A DNA stretch of 64,000 nt, taken from positions 1,550,001 through 1,614,000 of the forward strand of contig JASCOD010000001.1 of assembly GCA_029959615.1 (NCBI GenBank), given 5' to 3'. The first letter of the stretch is position 1; each line of letters opens with the position of its first letter. The DNA comes from Flavobacteriaceae bacterium PS02338 (GTDB lineage: Bacteria; Bacteroidota; Bacteroidia; Sphingobacteriales; Sphingobacteriaceae). The notes beneath the pieces are model-generated. The model saw nothing but the letters and a program-made list of their open reading frames with translations. It was not told the DNA's origin and did no database searches. The position numbers and the translations under genes were made by a program. Shown here piece after piece: positions 62,572 through 64,000 of the stretch.

Positions 62572-63846
62572 TTATACTTTTATTCTTTCGGTTATTGCCT
62601 TGCTTGGATTGCTAGCTTCGTAACCTTTTATTTCTACATATTTAACATTGGGTACCCAAAATGTACCACCTTCTATTCTCAAGAAAATTCTATCCAACAA
62701 TATCTTCTTGTTATTTGCTGTTGCGTAAACATGGTATTTTTTATCCGTTGACGATTTGGTTAACAGCAGAGGGAATTTTTTGTAAGACACAAAGCGCAGC
62801 TCATAATTTCCGTTCCCGATATCTTTAGTTTGAATACCGTAAGCAAATTTACGTTGAATGTAGTTCAAATCTTTTTTTCCTTCTTTATCTGCATAACGCA
62901 TCCAAAACACATTTACAGGTTGTTCTTTGTTTAATTCGCCATTCTCATTTACATTTAATTGGCAAATGATGGTGTTGATATTAGGATCACGTTGTACGTA
63001 AAACAATTGGTTGCTAATGTTTTTAGGCGTAGGAAAAGTTAGGGGAGAAGGATCGTCCTGTGCATTTACGTTAGACGGAATTCCAAATCCAAAACCTAAA
63101 AAGAAAATAGCACCAATAAGTAGGGCAGCTTTATTGTTAGTTTTTGGGAATTCTTTCGCATCTAAAGCTTTTTTAGCATCTCTTAATCTATTTACAGCGG
63201 TAATATTTGTCATCACGGCCATAATAGCAATTGGTAGAGTAAAAATGGTCATGGTTTCGAATACATGAAATTTAATACCCGGAACGTAAACTTTATAATC
63301 GGCACCTAGGAAATTATAAGCTATACCACAAGCAATTGCAAATACGCCAATAGTAACTACACGTTCTGGACGTTGCATTAAACCTCCTTTACATTCTACA
63401 CCTAAACCTTCCGCCCTAGCACGAGTATAACTCACCATCATTGAACCAATTAGGGCAATAAACGCAAATAGTGAACTTAGGAAGTAATGATGTGCCACTA
63501 AGTAGTAGCAAATTCCTAAGAACATTACCATTTCACTGTACCTATCTAACACAGAATCATACATGGCACCAAACTTGGAGCTCATGTTGCCCAAGCGTGC
63601 AACTTGTCCGTCTAGCATATCGAATAAACCAGCGAACAGTACCAGGGCACCAGCCCAACCTACGTACTCTAATTCACCACGGTTAGATTTTTCTGCACCG
63701 ATAATGAAAATGATGGCAACACCAATGTTAAGTACTAAGCCAATAGTAGTAACCATATTTGGCGTTAGTCCAATTTTAATTAACCCCTTAACAAAGGGAT
63801 TAATCACTTTATAAATACCTTGTTGCAGGTTATCTCTTAATTCCAT
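62572..63846 (-). CDS. CDP-alcohol phosphatidyltransferase fused to DUF4833
   Basis: This 424-residue protein. The N-terminal domain (about 1-230) has several membrane helices and the full CDP-OH-P motif DMLDGQVAR(x8)GAMYDSVLD, which binds CDP-diacylglycerol and metal. After a further helix (AALLIGAIFFLGFGFG, about 240-255), the C-terminal DUF4833 domain (about 265-424, NQLFYVQRDPNINTIICQLN, NVFWMRYADKEGKK) probably faces the periplasm. The gene order with an AUR1-like enzyme suggests a phosphatidylinositol(-phosphate) synthase; other alcohols are possible. The fusion could couple head-group transfer to an unknown envelope function. Start is 3 bp after the stop codon of the upstream outer-membrane protein gene. 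Confidence 0.88.
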   Translation of the reverse strand: MELRDNLQQGIYKVINPFVKGLIKIGLTPNMVTTIGLVLNIGVAIIFIIGAEKSNRGELEYVGWAGALVLFAGLFDMLDGQVARLGNMSSKFGAMYDSVLDRYSEMVMFLGICYYLVAHHYFLSSLFAFIALIGSMMVSYTRARAEGLGVECKGGLMQRPERVVTIGVFAIACGIAYNFLGADYKVYVPGIKFHVFETMTIFTLPIAIMAVMTNITAVNRLRDAKKALDAKEFPKTNNKAALLIGAIFFLGFGFGIPSNVNAQDDPSPLTFPTPKNISNQLFYVQRDPNINTIICQLNVNENGELNKEQPVNVFWMRYADKEGKKDLNYIQRKFAYGIQTKDIGNGNYELRFVSYKKFPLLLTKSSTDKKYHVYATANNKKILLDRIFLRIEGGTFWVPNVKYVEIKGYEASNPSKAITERIKV

Positions 63847-63849
63847 TTT

Positions 63850-64000
63850 TTAAAAATCTAGCTTAATTCTAGCTCTGATGCCCCATTCTGTAACTTCTGG
63901 ATTGTTGAGATAGTTAAATCTCTTCACTAAATCTACCCTAAGTATCTTAAAAATATTTCCCAAACCAACGCTGCCCTCCATATATGGTTCTTTGCTTAAT
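63850..64000 (-). CDS. C-terminal end of an outer-membrane beta-barrel protein (partial)
   Basis: The minus strand reads LSKEPYMEGSVGLGNIFKIL, then RVDLVKRFNYLNN and WGIRARIKLDF before the stop (63850-63852). Alternating residues and the terminal aromatic F are typical of outer-membrane barrels, and the text resembles the end of DUF5686/carboxypeptidase-like regulatory domain proteins of Bacteroidota. The rest lies outside the window. It ends 3 bp before the phosphatidyltransferase gene and is likely the upstream member of its operon. Confidence 0.7.
   Translation of the reverse strand, partial: LSKEPYMEGSVGLGNIFKILRVDLVKRFNYLNNPEVTEWGIRARIKLDF

Noticed and set aside
62648..62663. TTGGGTACCCAA palindrome as a fourth 7-2-7 operator
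   Set aside because: Its half-sites are inverted relative to TACCCA...TGGGTA, it has no spacer, and it lies within the DUF4833 coding sequence.

Overview
The window is about 40% G+C and looks like a chromosome segment of a Sphingobacteriaceae-type Bacteroidota, probably Pedobacter or a close relative. This is inferred from many very large secreted proteins ending in type IX secretion (T9SS) C-terminal sorting domains, promoters fitting the Bacteroidota TTG / TAnnTTTG consensus, 7TMR-DISM and reg_prop histidine kinases, DUF4833, DUF4256, a YdeI-like protein, and the dispersed palindromes seen between genes in this phylum. No tRNA, rRNA or CRISPR array was seen.

Region 1 (1-25.5 kb) is an island of giant surface proteins. 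A LamG/FnIII/beta-helix protein (cut by the window edge) is followed by three close paralogues at 5789, 13679 and 18650. These are built from three or four parallel beta-helix modules with Asn/Gly-rich rungs (SSPTIxNCxFxxN, GGGxxN) that recall chlamydial polymorphic membrane proteins. Between the first two lies an oppositely oriented pair: a 7TMR-DISM histidine kinase and a LuxR/NarL-type response regulator. All three paralogues, and no other gene seen here, carry the same 16-bp inverted repeat TACCCA-RTAY-TGGGTA directly against the -33 box of a matching promoter. Its 7-2-7 geometry is that of NarL-family binding sites, so I propose a self-contained signalling/surface-protein regulon. The island ends with a seven-blade propeller gene broken by a TGG-to-TAG change and fused downstream to the tail of a beta-helix protein.

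Region 2 (25.5-39.8 kb) holds a reg_prop/Y_Y_Y histidine kinase with a LytTR regulator, a divergent secreted protein, and a 2401-residue, five-module beta-helix protein. Its members share a second type of C-terminal domain and a shared type of terminator.

Region 3 (39.8-46.2 kb) contains uvrA, a 118-bp tandem palindromic repeat array, a GIY-YIG gene frameshifted at a CTAA tract, a YiaA/B membrane protein, and a bifunctional NAD(P)HX-repair gene with an apparent N-terminal frameshift.

Region 4 (46.2-55.8 kb) is a co-oriented set of three T9SS cargo proteins with a third type of C-terminal domain: one unknown, a pectate lyase and a pectinesterase. It looks like a pectin-depolymerising unit.

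Region 5 (56-64 kb, all minus strand) has lipA, a TPR histidine kinase, DUF4256, a YdeI-like protein, a GNAT enzyme, then a probable inositol-lipid/sphingolipid block: AUR1-like PAP2 enzyme, fatty acid hydroxylase, CDP-alcohol phosphatidyltransferase fused to DUF4833, and the 3' end of an outer-membrane protein gene.
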